Shown here: in pieces, positions 1-6,097 of the stretch
Numbering within the stretch: the stretch's first letter is position 1
How the letters are laid out: every line of letters starts with the position of its first letter
IMG/VR virus record: IMGVR_UViG_3300020222_000082
Coordinates: 1-37,495 of that record
Length of the DNA stretch: 37,495 nt
Strand: one strand, 5' to 3'
Source: a virus
Notes under the pieces: generated by a model
Seen by the model: only the letters and a program-made list of their open reading frames with translations
The model's database searches: none
What the model was told of the DNA's origin: nothing
Position numbers and translations under genes: made by a program

Positions 1-127
1 AGAAACGCGTTCATTAAATCGTAGTCGTCGATCAGATCTTTAATCGGCTCAAGGTCAGTCTTGTTGTACTTGTTATTGTCGAGCCGCATGAAAGGAAGTC
101 GTCCGTAATCGCGCCCAAGCAATTCAC
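1..127. repeat. Terminal direct repeat, left copy (assembly overlap of a circular genome)
   Basis: These 127 bases are identical to 37369-37495 at the other end. Joining the ends leaves the portal gene as one uninterrupted frame. A length of 127 equals a k-mer size common in short-read assemblers, so I read this as overlap of a circular or circularly permuted genome and not as a biological terminal repeat. The unique genome length is then 37,368 bp. Confidence 0.95.
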
Positions 128-827
128 CATCTTTGTTTTCAGCTAAAACGTGAGGACGTGGATTCGGTTGCCCTTCAATCTCATCGAGTTTATACGCGCC
201 TTGATCGACAGCAGTAAAGAACCAAACATGCTCGTCAGTCCAAACCTCTGCGCGGTGAAGTACTTTGGTTTTCTTCGCAGTCGTTATCTCTTCATCATAA
301 TAACGAACGAGGCGCTGCGGCACGTTGTCATTGTCATAAACGTAAAACACACCAAGGCTGTCGGCAACTTGGAATGTCAATTTGTCTTCTGCTGTCGTGC
401 GAGCATACGCATATTCAACACCTTTTTGCGACGCACCTTCAAGCATTTCCTGTAAGAACAATTGAAACTCATCATCATAATACTCTTCGAGTTGCTCTTT
501 GAACTTATCATCTTCATTCGTGACTTCGACCTCAAGCGGTAAGCTTAAAAGATACTGCACTTTTTGATCGACGATTTCAGTGAAGAACTGATGAGGAATT
601 CGAATGTTTGTCGCAAACTTATCTTCAACGAGCTCGTCCTGATCGTTCATGTAGAAAATACGGTTGTTCTTTATTTCATGCTCGCCTTTATAGTACTCAA
701 CACCTTTGCGAGCTTGCTTTTTTGCGTCAGTGGTTGAATCGCCTTCAATAGCACTCTTAAGCGCGCCGGCAATTTGTTTTTCGTCATCACTGAGTAGCAA
801 GTCTCTATCCATGATTTTATTGTACAT
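1..827 (-). CDS. Portal protein, N-terminal half (gene continues across the ends)
   Basis: This minus-strand frame starts near 827 and runs off base 1. It continues at 37368 and ends at 36621, giving 1575 nt (524 aa plus stop). The portal forms the dodecameric ring at one capsid vertex through which terminase pumps DNA and to which head-tail connectors bind. The N-terminal part reads MYNKIMDRDLLLSDDEKQIA and later has the hydrophobic helix and acidic stretches expected of SPP1 gp6-like portals. The gene order terminase small, terminase large, portal supports the call. Two in-frame starts are possible (ATG at 827 or at 812), and neither has a clear Shine-Dalgarno sequence. The start follows the terminase stop by only about 12 bases, so translational coupling is likely. 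Family assignment rests on length, context and sequence character. Confidence 0.85.
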   Translation of the reverse strand, partial: MYNKIMDRDLLLSDDEKQIAGALKSAIEGDSTTDAKKQARKGVEYYKGEHEIKNNRIFYMNDQDELVEDKFATNIRIPHQFFTEIVDQKVQYLLSLPLEVEVTNEDDKFKEQLEEYYDDEFQLFLQEMLEGASQKGVEYAYARTTAEDKLTFQVADSLGVFYVYDNDNVPQRLVRYYDEEITTAKKTKVLHRAEVWTDEHVWFFTAVDQGAYKLDEIEGQPNPRPHVLAENKDGELLGRDYGRLPFMRLDNNKYNKTDLEPIKDLIDDYDLMNAF

Positions 828-839
828 TGTTTTATCAAT

Positions 840-2096
840 TTACACTAACCATTTGCTCTTTGTCATATACTCTTCAAGCGCATAGCGGCACGCGTCAATT
901 GAGTGATTGTCTTTGTCAGGATATTCACCTTTTAGATTTCCTGCGCGATCGTGCTCAACTTCATAACCTGAAAACTCTCTTGCTGTATTCGGGCAGCGCA
1001 CAGGATCGATAATAATTTCGTCAAGATCAGAAAGCCAATCAATACCATGCTCAACGCTACCAGGTCCTTTCTTAGCACCCTTTAACCTCAAGCCATATTG
1101 ATTCAATTCGTTGATCGTACGAGGCTCAGCAGAATCAGCTCTCACCCAGTCGTTTTGAGGATTAAACTTTTTGAGCAGCTTGACAAGCGCAGTGTTTCCG
1201 AGTTTTACCTGGTGGATCTCTTCGAAAATATATAAGCGTTTTCTCGTGTTGTCAAAATGCAATTTCATATAGTGAAGCGGGTGTCCAGCAAAACCGAAGT
1301 CCAAACCGTGCCTGATGTTGTCGAACACTTTGATCTCTTCGCTCGTTATTACTCGCAGCGTGATATTGCTGAAAACCTCTGCGCCTGTTCCCGTGACAGC
1401 TCCGAGATATTCATGTTCGTAACGCTCTGGCTTTGTTTCTTTCAGGTGTTCAGCGTCTCGTATAAAGTCAGGTCCGAGCCACTCTTTTGGAACTGATCGA
1501 TAATCGCTCGAATGCACATACGTATCAGCGCGCCGCGATTGAACATCAACCTCATCATTCACCCAGTTACCTCTTGAGCGTGGAGGGTTAAACGTGTAAA
1601 TCACAATCGTGTGCATACCACCACGAACGAGCGACTGATTTATTGAACGTATGTCTTCCATGCGGCCAAACTCGTCAACCTCTTCATAATGAATAAACTT
1701 CGGATATCCAACTTTGAACTTGGCCGACTTTATTTTCTTTGGAGAATCTGCACCACGAAAGCGTATTTGCTGCCCAGTCTTGCGATATGTCAAACGCATA
1801 GGTGAAGTCGTGGCGTGCCATAAATGATCGACGCCTAACGCAGCGATCGCCCATTGATATTGCTCAAATACAGACTCTCGAAGCGTATCGCCGACTTTAC
1901 GAAGAATGATTCCGTTTGCGAGCGGGTCGTCCATAATACCTTTTACGACTTCAACTGAAGCGAAACTCGATTTTGTCGAACCACGTCCACCTTTGAGCCA
2001 GAAGTGAGTTTTGCGTCCTTCTTTGATCGCGTGGTGAACGTCATAGAAACTAGGCGCAATGAGTTTAGTCAAGGAGACTGTCGGCGTCTGCGTCAT
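840..2096 (-). CDS. terL: Terminase large subunit
   Basis: This 418-aa packaging motor has an ATPase and a headful-type nuclease (Terminase_3 / PBSX-like). The Walker A loop GGRGSTKS lies near residues 36-43. Walker B (FIHYEE) is near 134-139 and the coupling motif YTFNPP near 167-172. Nuclease acidic residues are visible as LDFGF (D about 266), RADSAEPRT (D about 321) and NHSIDACRY (D about 401). It translocates DNA through the portal and cuts concatemers. The start overlaps the end of the small terminase gene by 32 bp and the portal gene follows directly, the normal packaging order. Length is typical. Nothing looks broken. Confidence 0.95.
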   Translation of the reverse strand: MTQTPTVSLTKLIAPSFYDVHHAIKEGRKTHFWLKGGRGSTKSSFASVEVVKGIMDDPLANGIILRKVGDTLRESVFEQYQWAIAALGVDHLWHATTSPMRLTYRKTGQQIRFRGADSPKKIKSAKFKVGYPKFIHYEEVDEFGRMEDIRSINQSLVRGGMHTIVIYTFNPPRSRGNWVNDEVDVQSRRADTYVHSSDYRSVPKEWLGPDFIRDAEHLKETKPERYEHEYLGAVTGTGAEVFSNITLRVITSEEIKVFDNIRHGLDFGFAGHPLHYMKLHFDNTRKRLYIFEEIHQVKLGNTALVKLLKKFNPQNDWVRADSAEPRTINELNQYGLRLKGAKKGPGSVEHGIDWLSDLDEIIIDPVRCPNTAREFSGYEVEHDRAGNLKGEYPDKDNHSIDACRYALEEYMTKSKWLV

Positions 2097-2562
2097 TTAT
2101 GACATCTCCTTCAATATAGTCTGTTCTAGTTTTTTGTCCAAGTTTTGGTATATCGTCCACGATTGTGACATTGCCGATTGCGATCAGAGGGTCGTCAGTG
2201 ATTCGGCGTTTCAGTTTATTATATTCGCGAATGCCTTGAATCTTCGCGCCGAAGTCAGCGTTTTGTGTGATCACAAAAGCGAGCTGCTTGTCAACGAATT
2301 CATCGTTAAGTTGTCCTAACTCTAGTAATTCATTGATTCTTTCTAAAACTTTAACATTCCTGAGCAAACGTGACGCAGCAGAGCTTGCAACTGCATAGTA
2401 GTTCGGTTTTGTGGTGTCTACATCGTAAGCCTCAATATAAGATTCTACGCCATTTCCAAAAAACTCTCGATCTGAAGCATATAATTCGCAGAAAATATTT
2501 TGCTTCATCGTGAGATTTTTAGCTTTCGGAACGATCGCTTTAACGTCTGATTTGATGGCCAT
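2065..2562 (-). CDS. terS: Terminase small subunit
   Basis: This 165-aa protein recognises packaging DNA and recruits the large subunit. The N-terminal region contains a phrase typical of small terminases (LTMKQNIFCELYA, then a helical segment with SYIEAYDV and AASRLLRN), consistent with a helix-turn-helix DNA-binding domain. The middle is alpha-helical and the tail acidic. ATG at 2562 has a good RBS (AGGAG). It lies directly upstream of the large subunit with a 32-bp overlap. Its leader contains the covarying hairpin described at 2585-2612. The family call depends on position plus the N-terminal helical pattern, since small terminases diverge widely. Confidence 0.88.
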   Translation of the reverse strand: MAIKSDVKAIVPKAKNLTMKQNIFCELYASDREFFGNGVESYIEAYDVDTTKPNYYAVASSAASRLLRNVKVLERINELLELGQLNDEFVDKQLAFVITQNADFGAKIQGIREYNKLKRRITDDPLIAIGNVTIVDDIPKLGQKTRTDYIEGDVINDADADSLLD

Positions 2563-2584
2563 TTTTCTCCTATAGCATTTTTAT

Positions 2585-2612
2585 AGTTGTCGCTAGCAAC
2601 TTTTTGGAGTTG
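2585..2612 (-). promoter_or_regulatory. Leader with two mutually exclusive hairpins before terS
   Basis: On the minus strand the order is CAACT (2612-2608), AGTTG (2601-2597), CAACT (2589-2585). AGTTG can pair with either flanking CAACT, giving a 6-base loop or a 7-base loop (CTAGCGA). A matching arrangement occurs before the scaffold gene at 32802-32827, where the 17-nt hairpin keeps loop bases AGCGA but has a changed base pair in the stem. It sits 23 bases upstream of the terS ATG and just downstream of the SNF2 helicase stop. No T-run follows, so this is not a simple terminator. It may be an attenuator, an RNA-protein binding site or a processing site. Confidence 0.5.
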
Positions 2613-2629
2613 TTTATGTTTTTATTATA

Positions 2630-3982
2630 TCAAGAACGTGTGATATCGGCTTTCACAGCTTCCATGAGTGCGTCCTGAGTCTTTTCTTTATCAGAAAGTA
2701 ACTTCATGACTTGTTCGTCGAGAGTTCCTTCAGCAACGAGATGGTGAATTACAACTGTGTTTTTCTGGCCTTGTCGATCAAGCCTCGCGTTTGCTTGTTG
2801 ATATAATTCGAGACTCCATGTCATTCCAAACCAAACAATAATATGAGCTCCAGACACCTGAAGATTTAATCCGTGCCCAGCAGACGCCGGGTGTGCGTAC
2901 GCGATTCGTTGGATTCCTTCTGTGAATAGCTGCACGTCGAGTTTTTTAGCTTCTGGAATTTGTTTATTTATTTTATAAAGATCGTGCTTGAAGTTATAAA
3001 AAATGAGAATCTGCTCACCCTGCGACTCGTCGATTATGTTTTTAAGCGCGTCAACTTTCAAATCGTGAATCTCAACGACTTCTCGCTTATCGTCTTTGCC
3101 TGGTTCTGCGTCTTTATACACAGATCCATTCGCGAATTGTAATAATTTATTCGCAAGCACTGCCGCGTTGATCGCAGTAAGCTCACCCTCTGGTAATTCC
3201 AAAACCTGATCTTTTGTGTAAGTTTTATACATGTTTTGAAGCTTTTTAGAGAAAGGTAAACGAACGACGTTGTCAATTCGTGGTGGAAGATTCAAATGAT
3301 CTTTGCTTTTCATGCTGATTGTAATATCACTTATTTTCTCGTGGATTTTATCTTCAGCCCCGTCTCGAAGTTCCCAACTATAAACGATGTGTCCGTTTTG
3401 TTTTCCTGGTGTAAAGTATGAAGCGCGATATCTCGTGATATATTTTCCAAGTCTCTCACCTTGATCCGCGAGATAAACTTGCGGCCATAAATCAAGGAGA
3501 CTGTTCGGCGTCGGAGTTCCCGTGAGTCCGATGAAACGTTTTATTTTTGGTCGTACTTTCTTAAGAGCTTTGAATCGTTTTGTCGCGGGTGCTTTGAAAG
3601 CACTGAGCTCGTCGATCACAAGTGTATCAAATACCCATTCTTTTTGATTTAGGATCAACCAGGGCACATTTTCTTTGTTTATAACGTAAATGTCTGCTTC
3701 GGCTTTCAAAGCTCTCTCACGTTGTCCAGAATTGCCTAGAACAAGCGAATATGTGAGGTTCATTCCCCATTTGTCAATCTCAGAGCTCCAAGTGTGTTTC
3801 GCGACAGCAAGCGGTGCGATCACGAGGACTTTTCCAAGAAGCCCAAGCATTTTAAGATCATTCAAATGCGCGAGCGTGATCAGAGTTTTTCCGAGACCCG
3901 GCTCGAGTAGCAAGAGAGTTTCGTCGTGTTTATGTAAAAAATCGACGCAATATTCTTGATACTCGTGAAGCTTAAACGACAT
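2630..3982 (-). CDS. SNF2-family DNA helicase/ATPase
   Basis: This roughly 450-aa superfamily 2 DNA translocase carries the SNF2 motif series. Motif I is GLGKT (about 29-33), motif II is DELS (D about 124), and motif III is LTGTPTPNS (about 153-161). Motif V region is ASAGHGLNLQ and motif VI is QANARLDRQGQ (about 396-406). Such genes are common beside VRR-NUC nucleases in phages of Gram-positive bacteria and probably act in replication or recombination. I place the start at ATG 3982, which has GGAAAGG five bases upstream. An in-frame ATG at 4003 has no ribosome-binding site. The start overlaps the VRR-NUC stop by 11 bp. The stop is TGA. Confidence 0.92.
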   Translation of the reverse strand: MSFKLHEYQEYCVDFLHKHDETLLLLEPGLGKTLITLAHLNDLKMLGLLGKVLVIAPLAVAKHTWSSEIDKWGMNLTYSLVLGNSGQRERALKAEADIYVINKENVPWLILNQKEWVFDTLVIDELSAFKAPATKRFKALKKVRPKIKRFIGLTGTPTPNSLLDLWPQVYLADQGERLGKYITRYRASYFTPGKQNGHIVYSWELRDGAEDKIHEKISDITISMKSKDHLNLPPRIDNVVRLPFSKKLQNMYKTYTKDQVLELPEGELTAINAAVLANKLLQFANGSVYKDAEPGKDDKREVVEIHDLKVDALKNIIDESQGEQILIFYNFKHDLYKINKQIPEAKKLDVQLFTEGIQRIAYAHPASAGHGLNLQVSGAHIIVWFGMTWSLELYQQANARLDRQGQKNTVVIHHLVAEGTLDEQVMKLLSDKEKTQDALMEAVKADITRS

Positions 3983-4259
3983 CTCGACCTTTCCAATACT
4001 CATCGACAGCAGCTTTCGAGTCGATCACTGTTACAGTCTGGCCATATTTATTTTCGAGAAGTTTCTTAATAACGATTTGCGATGGTCGTAATTTTTCACC
4101 TGGTTTTTTAAGTTCAACGAGTTCAAACCCGCCATCTGCGCGAAAAACTAATCGATCAGGAACGCCTCTCGTGCCTGGGCTTGTGAACTTCGGGCACCAA
4201 GCGCCGGCAGCTTTTGCTTGCTTCAAAAAATACTTTTCAACATTTGATTCAATATCCAC
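3972..4259 (-). CDS. VRR-NUC domain nuclease
   Basis: This 95-aa protein is a stand-alone VRR-NUC, a PD-(D/E)XK nuclease related to FAN1 and to Holliday-junction nucleases. Visible residues are an early Glu (VEKYF), the GVPDRL motif with catalytic Asp, and VELKKPGEKL with the E-x-K pair, followed by the conserved Gln in PSQ. The whole domain is present at usual stand-alone length. The start is GTG at 4259 with GAGGAGG nine bases upstream. It is the first gene of the late leftward operon, and the SNF2 helicase follows with overlap, suggesting that nuclease and translocase act together on branched DNA. Confidence 0.92.
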   Translation of the reverse strand: MDIESNVEKYFLKQAKAAGAWCPKFTSPGTRGVPDRLVFRADGGFELVELKKPGEKLRPSQIVIKKLLENKYGQTVTVIDSKAAVDEYWKGRDVV

Positions 4260-4294
4260 GGATTATAGCCTCCTCAAAAAGCTTACTCGTTTAT

Positions 4295-4303
4295 AGTATA
4301 TCA
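4295..4303 (-). promoter_or_regulatory. Probable extended -10 promoter for the late operon
   Basis: On the minus strand TGATATACT is an extended -10 element (TG-n-TATACT). Transcription would start near 4288, about 30 bases before the VRR-NUC GTG. No good -35 is visible, as is usual for extended -10 promoters. It overlaps head-to-head with a rightward -10-like TACAAT at 4307-4312. Confidence 0.5.
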
Positions 4304-4317
4304 CGATACAATGAAGA

Positions 4318-4394
4318 CGTGGGATTCTATCGATCTCGCGCCTCCACGGATTCGCCGGCCATGCTGCCTCAAACAGCGGGCCGGTTTTATTTTA
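4318..4394 (+). ncRNA. Candidate short rightward RNA ending in its own terminator
   Basis: A plus-strand -10 (TACAAT, 4307-4312) lies 18 bases after TTACTC (4283-4288). An intrinsic terminator follows at 4355-4394. No rightward gene precedes this terminator, so it needs a transcript to stop. The predicted RNA is about 75-80 nt with no credible coding frame. It contains CCTCCACGGATT (4341-4352). This is complementary over 11 bases to the ribosome-binding region of the primase-helicase gene (8513-8523), and partly to regions near 28243, 16896, 4255 and 18243. This is an inference from sequence only. Confidence 0.4.
4355..4394 (+). terminator. Intrinsic terminator (rightward)
   Basis: CCGGCC (4355-4360) pairs with GGCCGG (4379-4384). 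An inner GCTG/CAGC stem (4363-4366 with 4374-4377) closes a 7-base loop, and TTTTATTTT follows. The reverse strand has no T-run after the stem, so it works rightward only. It insulates the rightward operon promoter at 4467-4495 from anything started upstream. Confidence 0.75.
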
Positions 4395-4431
4395 CTATAA
4401 ATAAACAGAAAAGAACATATAATATAGTATT

Positions 4432-4459
4432 GTTTACCAAAAGGCAAAAAAAGTTGACA
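4432..4459 (+). promoter_or_regulatory. 28-bp repeated operator/promoter element, copy A
   Basis: This block begins GTTTACCAAAAGGCAAA and ends GTTGACA. It matches 13822-13849 on the other strand at all 28 positions. Its first part is an imperfect inverted repeat (TTTACC, AAAA, GGCAAA), as expected for a dimeric repressor site. TTGACA at 4454-4459 is a perfect -35 hexamer. It lies upstream of the rightward operon at 4530. Confidence 0.7.
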
Positions 4460-4466
4460 AAAAGTG

Positions 4467-4495
4467 TTTGCAAAGTAAATCCTACAAAGTAATAT
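4467..4495 (+). promoter_or_regulatory. Promoter of the rightward small-gene operon
   Basis: TTTGCA (4467-4472), a 17-base spacer, then TAATAT (4490-4495). An alternative -35 is TTGACA (4454-4459), but it has no good -10 at 16-18 bases. The matching minus-strand promoter at 13786-13814 has the same geometry (TTTACT, 17 bases, TATTAT), which favours this reading. Transcription would begin near 4502, 28 bases before the first ATG. Confidence 0.6.
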
Positions 4496-4529
4496 AAGAA
4501 TATAAGCAAAGAACGAAAGGTTAAAAAGC

Positions 4530-4751
4530 ATGGAACACAATATCGAGAACGTACTTGAGCGAACGCAATCACAACACGGATTTTGGCTCATCAATCACAA
4601 GAATATTATCCGAGCAGCTCTTATCACAGCAATCATGACGAAAGGAATTCAAGAAACAGTCGATCTTCTAAACGAAACTGACAGCCAATTCTCGAAAGAC
4701 ATTTATAAAATGATTGAGACTTACAACGATCAACAGAACGGAGAAGCGTAA
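4530..4751 (+). CDS. Small hypothetical protein, first gene of rightward operon
   Basis: A 73-aa protein, not recognised. It is predicted mainly alpha-helical, with a helical segment NIIRAALITAIMTKGIQETVDLL and a charged C-terminus. It has no Cys and no clear motif. GAAAGG upstream is a usable RBS. The next gene starts immediately after its stop, so the two are translated together. The conserved 28-bp control element shared with the replication operon suggests an early role. Function unknown. Confidence 0.75.
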   Translation: MEHNIENVLERTQSQHGFWLINHKNIIRAALITAIMTKGIQETVDLLNETDSQFSKDIYKMIETYNDQQNGEA

Positions 4752-5009
4752 ATGAGCGAAAAAGTGAAAATGCGCAGAGTCACGAACCTTAATACAAAAC
4801 GAATATCACATGAGATTGAGATTGAAAACCGATGGTATAAAATCGTTTCGGTAAAAACGCCGGCAGAATATACTGGAGAAAATCGACCGAATTTGCTAGA
4901 GCACCTCGAGAAAAACAACGTTATCGCGATCGCTCAGGTGAAACGGCCGAAAGGTAAAAAGATTTACACAGCATATAAATACCGTAATGGACTAATAAAA
5001 TTCGCATAA
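4752..5009 (+). CDS. Small basic hypothetical protein
   Basis: An 85-aa, Lys/Arg-rich protein, not recognised. It has alternating charged and hydrophobic residues suggesting beta strands (HEIEIENRWYKIVSV, then NVIAIAQVKRPKG and KIYTAYKYRNGLIKF). A small nucleic-acid-binding or inhibitor fold is possible but not shown. GGAGAAG before the ATG is a good RBS. It follows the previous stop directly and is followed by a strong RBS for the next gene. Confidence 0.75.
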   Translation: MSEKVKMRRVTNLNTKRISHEIEIENRWYKIVSVKTPAEYTGENRPNLLEHLEKNNVIAIAQVKRPKGKKIYTAYKYRNGLIKFA

Positions 5010-5022
5010 GGAGGTTAAAACC

Positions 5023-5178
5023 ATGCACGAAGATGAAAAACAAACATGCGCAAAAATAATAATCGGACTCACGCTATTTGCGGCAATTGCTCTTGCAGCA
5101 GTCGCAATCCTGCAAGATCCGCAAGGCACGATCCAAGCTTTAACAACAACTCACTGTGACGCTAGGCGTTGCTACTAA
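5023..5178 (+). CDS. Small single-pass membrane protein
   Basis: A 51-aa protein beginning MHEDEKQTCAKIIIGL. An acidic N-terminus is followed by one hydrophobic segment (IIIGLTLFAAIALAAVAIL, about residues 12-30). The polar tail has two Cys (THCDARRCY). The RBS AAGGAGG is excellent. It has no recognised family. An early phage membrane peptide could act on the host envelope or in superinfection exclusion, but this is a guess from shape alone. Confidence 0.7.
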   Translation: MHEDEKQTCAKIIIGLTLFAAIALAAVAILQDPQGTIQALTTTHCDARRCY

Positions 5179-5195
5179 ACAAGGAGGGTAATCCC

Positions 5196-5285
5196 ATGAA
5201 GATCAACGTAAAATTCGACGAAACAACAACAATTTTTCTGCCGAGCCTATGGCCAAGCGATAAAGTAGTCCTGGAGGCAATCTAA
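5196..5285 (+). CDS. Very short hypothetical protein (29 aa)
   Basis: MKINVKFDETTTIFLPSLWP and nine more residues. It is supported mainly by a near-perfect RBS (AAGGAGGG, seven bases before ATG) and by tight packing: its stop abuts the ATG of the next gene and overlaps that gene's RBS region. It could be a genuine micropeptide or a translational-coupling leader for the next gene. Confidence 0.55.
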   Translation: MKINVKFDETTTIFLPSLWPSDKVVLEAI

Positions 5286-5534
5286 ATGTTTAAGAAGTTC
5301 CATAAAGTACCAGAGTTTAATCATGTGCAACGTAATCAACAAAACGCGCTACGATACATCAGAGAGCTCTCAGATGAAGAATGGAAGCGTTTTAAGCGAG
5401 CTGCTGAGTCTTACCGCAAAAGCGACAAGATCCTAAATGGCGACGACGATGACGATATCACACACCTAGCGGCTGGAGACAGTTTTATCGAAACACCTCC
5501 GGCAAATATCCCACCAGCAGCAATTGACGAGTAA
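5286..5534 (+). CDS. Small hypothetical protein, last of rightward operon
   Basis: An 82-aa protein, not recognised. The N-terminal half is basic and helical (LRYIRELSDEEWKRFKRAAESYRKS). The middle has an acidic run (GDDDDDI) and the C-terminus is proline-rich and probably disordered. RBS GGAGG lies before the ATG. Two intrinsic terminators follow at 5543 and 5603, marking the operon end. Confidence 0.75.
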   Translation: MFKKFHKVPEFNHVQRNQQNALRYIRELSDEEWKRFKRAAESYRKSDKILNGDDDDDITHLAAGDSFIETPPANIPPAAIDE

Positions 5535-5542
5535 AATAAAAG

Positions 5543-5588
5543 AAGCACCCTCTGTTAAGCTATGACGACGAGGGTGCTTTTTATTTTG
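5543..5588. terminator. Bidirectional intrinsic terminator
   Basis: AAGCACCCTC (5543-5552) pairs perfectly with GAGGGTGCTT (5570-5579) around a 17-base loop. Rightward it is followed by TTTTATTTTG. Leftward the stem is followed by CTTTTATTTT, so it can also stop leftward transcripts that read through the origin from the primase-helicase gene. Confidence 0.85.
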
Positions 5589-5602
5589 TTCAAAGTTTTT
5601 GC

Positions 5603-5629
5603 CTCAAGCGTCATGCTCTTGAGCTTTTT
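5603..5629 (+). terminator. Second, weaker rightward terminator
   Basis: CTCAAG (5603-5608) pairs with CTTGAG (5618-5623), 9-base loop, then CTTTTTC. It lies 24 bases after the main stem and probably acts as backup. Confidence 0.5.
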
Positions 5630-5752
5630 CGTTCAAACAAATATAATTACATGTTTAATTTTCGAGGGTAATTCCCTGTTAAAGAACTAGCTTACATTTC
5701 GATTCTATCACAAGCAATTTCCTGCCGTACAAACCCAGAAAAATCGCGTTTC

Positions 5753-6061
5753 TGCAACATTTTTCAACTTTTTCCCTATAAAGGGGTATATATAGGCGTA
5801 TTAGACGCGTATATATACCCCTAAATCCCTCTAATCTATATATTCCTATATATTATAAAGAAAAATGTTGCACTTGTTGCAGCAGTACGTTCCCACCGAT
5901 GTTATTTAACGCTTGGTAAGTGCAACATTTTGTGTTTTTCATGTTGCAGCAACTGTTGCACTTTACTGCAACATGTGGTGCAACACTTTTTCGCCTCGTG
6001 CAACATGCGCCAGATCAAGAGTGCAACACTCCTGCAACACGAAAAAAGCGCAACTGTTGCA
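5753..6061. other. Probable replication origin: iteron array
   Basis: This is the largest noncoding gap (5535-6097). Twelve exact copies of TGCAACA or its complement start at 5753, 5866, 5875, 5921, 5942, 5954, 5967, 5979, 5999, 6022, 6033 and 6055, with two further GCAAC cores. Fewer than 0.1 copies are expected by chance in 309 bp. Both orientations occur with irregular spacing. One pair forms GCAACTGTTGC (6050-6060). A very A+T-rich stretch and a long palindrome lie at 5770-5865. The gap separates convergent operons and adjoins the primase-helicase gene. Together these features suit an origin with iterons and a melting region. Confidence 0.7.
5782..5822. repeat. 41-bp near-perfect palindrome in the origin region
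   Basis: AGGGGTATATATA (5782-5794) and its exact complement (5810-5822) form 13-bp arms. GCGT/ACGC (5796-5799 with 5805-5808) extends the stem after one G/G mismatch, leaving a 5-base loop ATTAG. There is no T-run, so it is not a terminator. In single-stranded form it would be a strong hairpin. It could be a primase start site, an initiator site or a melting element. Confidence 0.8.
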
Positions 6062-6097
6062 CTAACAATTGCGCCTTTTTTGCCTCACGCTTTTTAA

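Noticed and set aside
4301-4594. Leftward frame of about 97 codons in the divergent promoter region
   Set aside because: It overlaps promoters, the operator repeat and the start of a well-supported rightward gene. It lacks an RBS, and its hydrophobic look comes from A+T-rich DNA.
5753-6061. CRISPR-like array of short repeats
   Set aside because: The repeated unit is only seven bases, occurs in both orientations and has irregular spacing of a few to about 100 bases. An iteron origin fits better. No cas genes are present.
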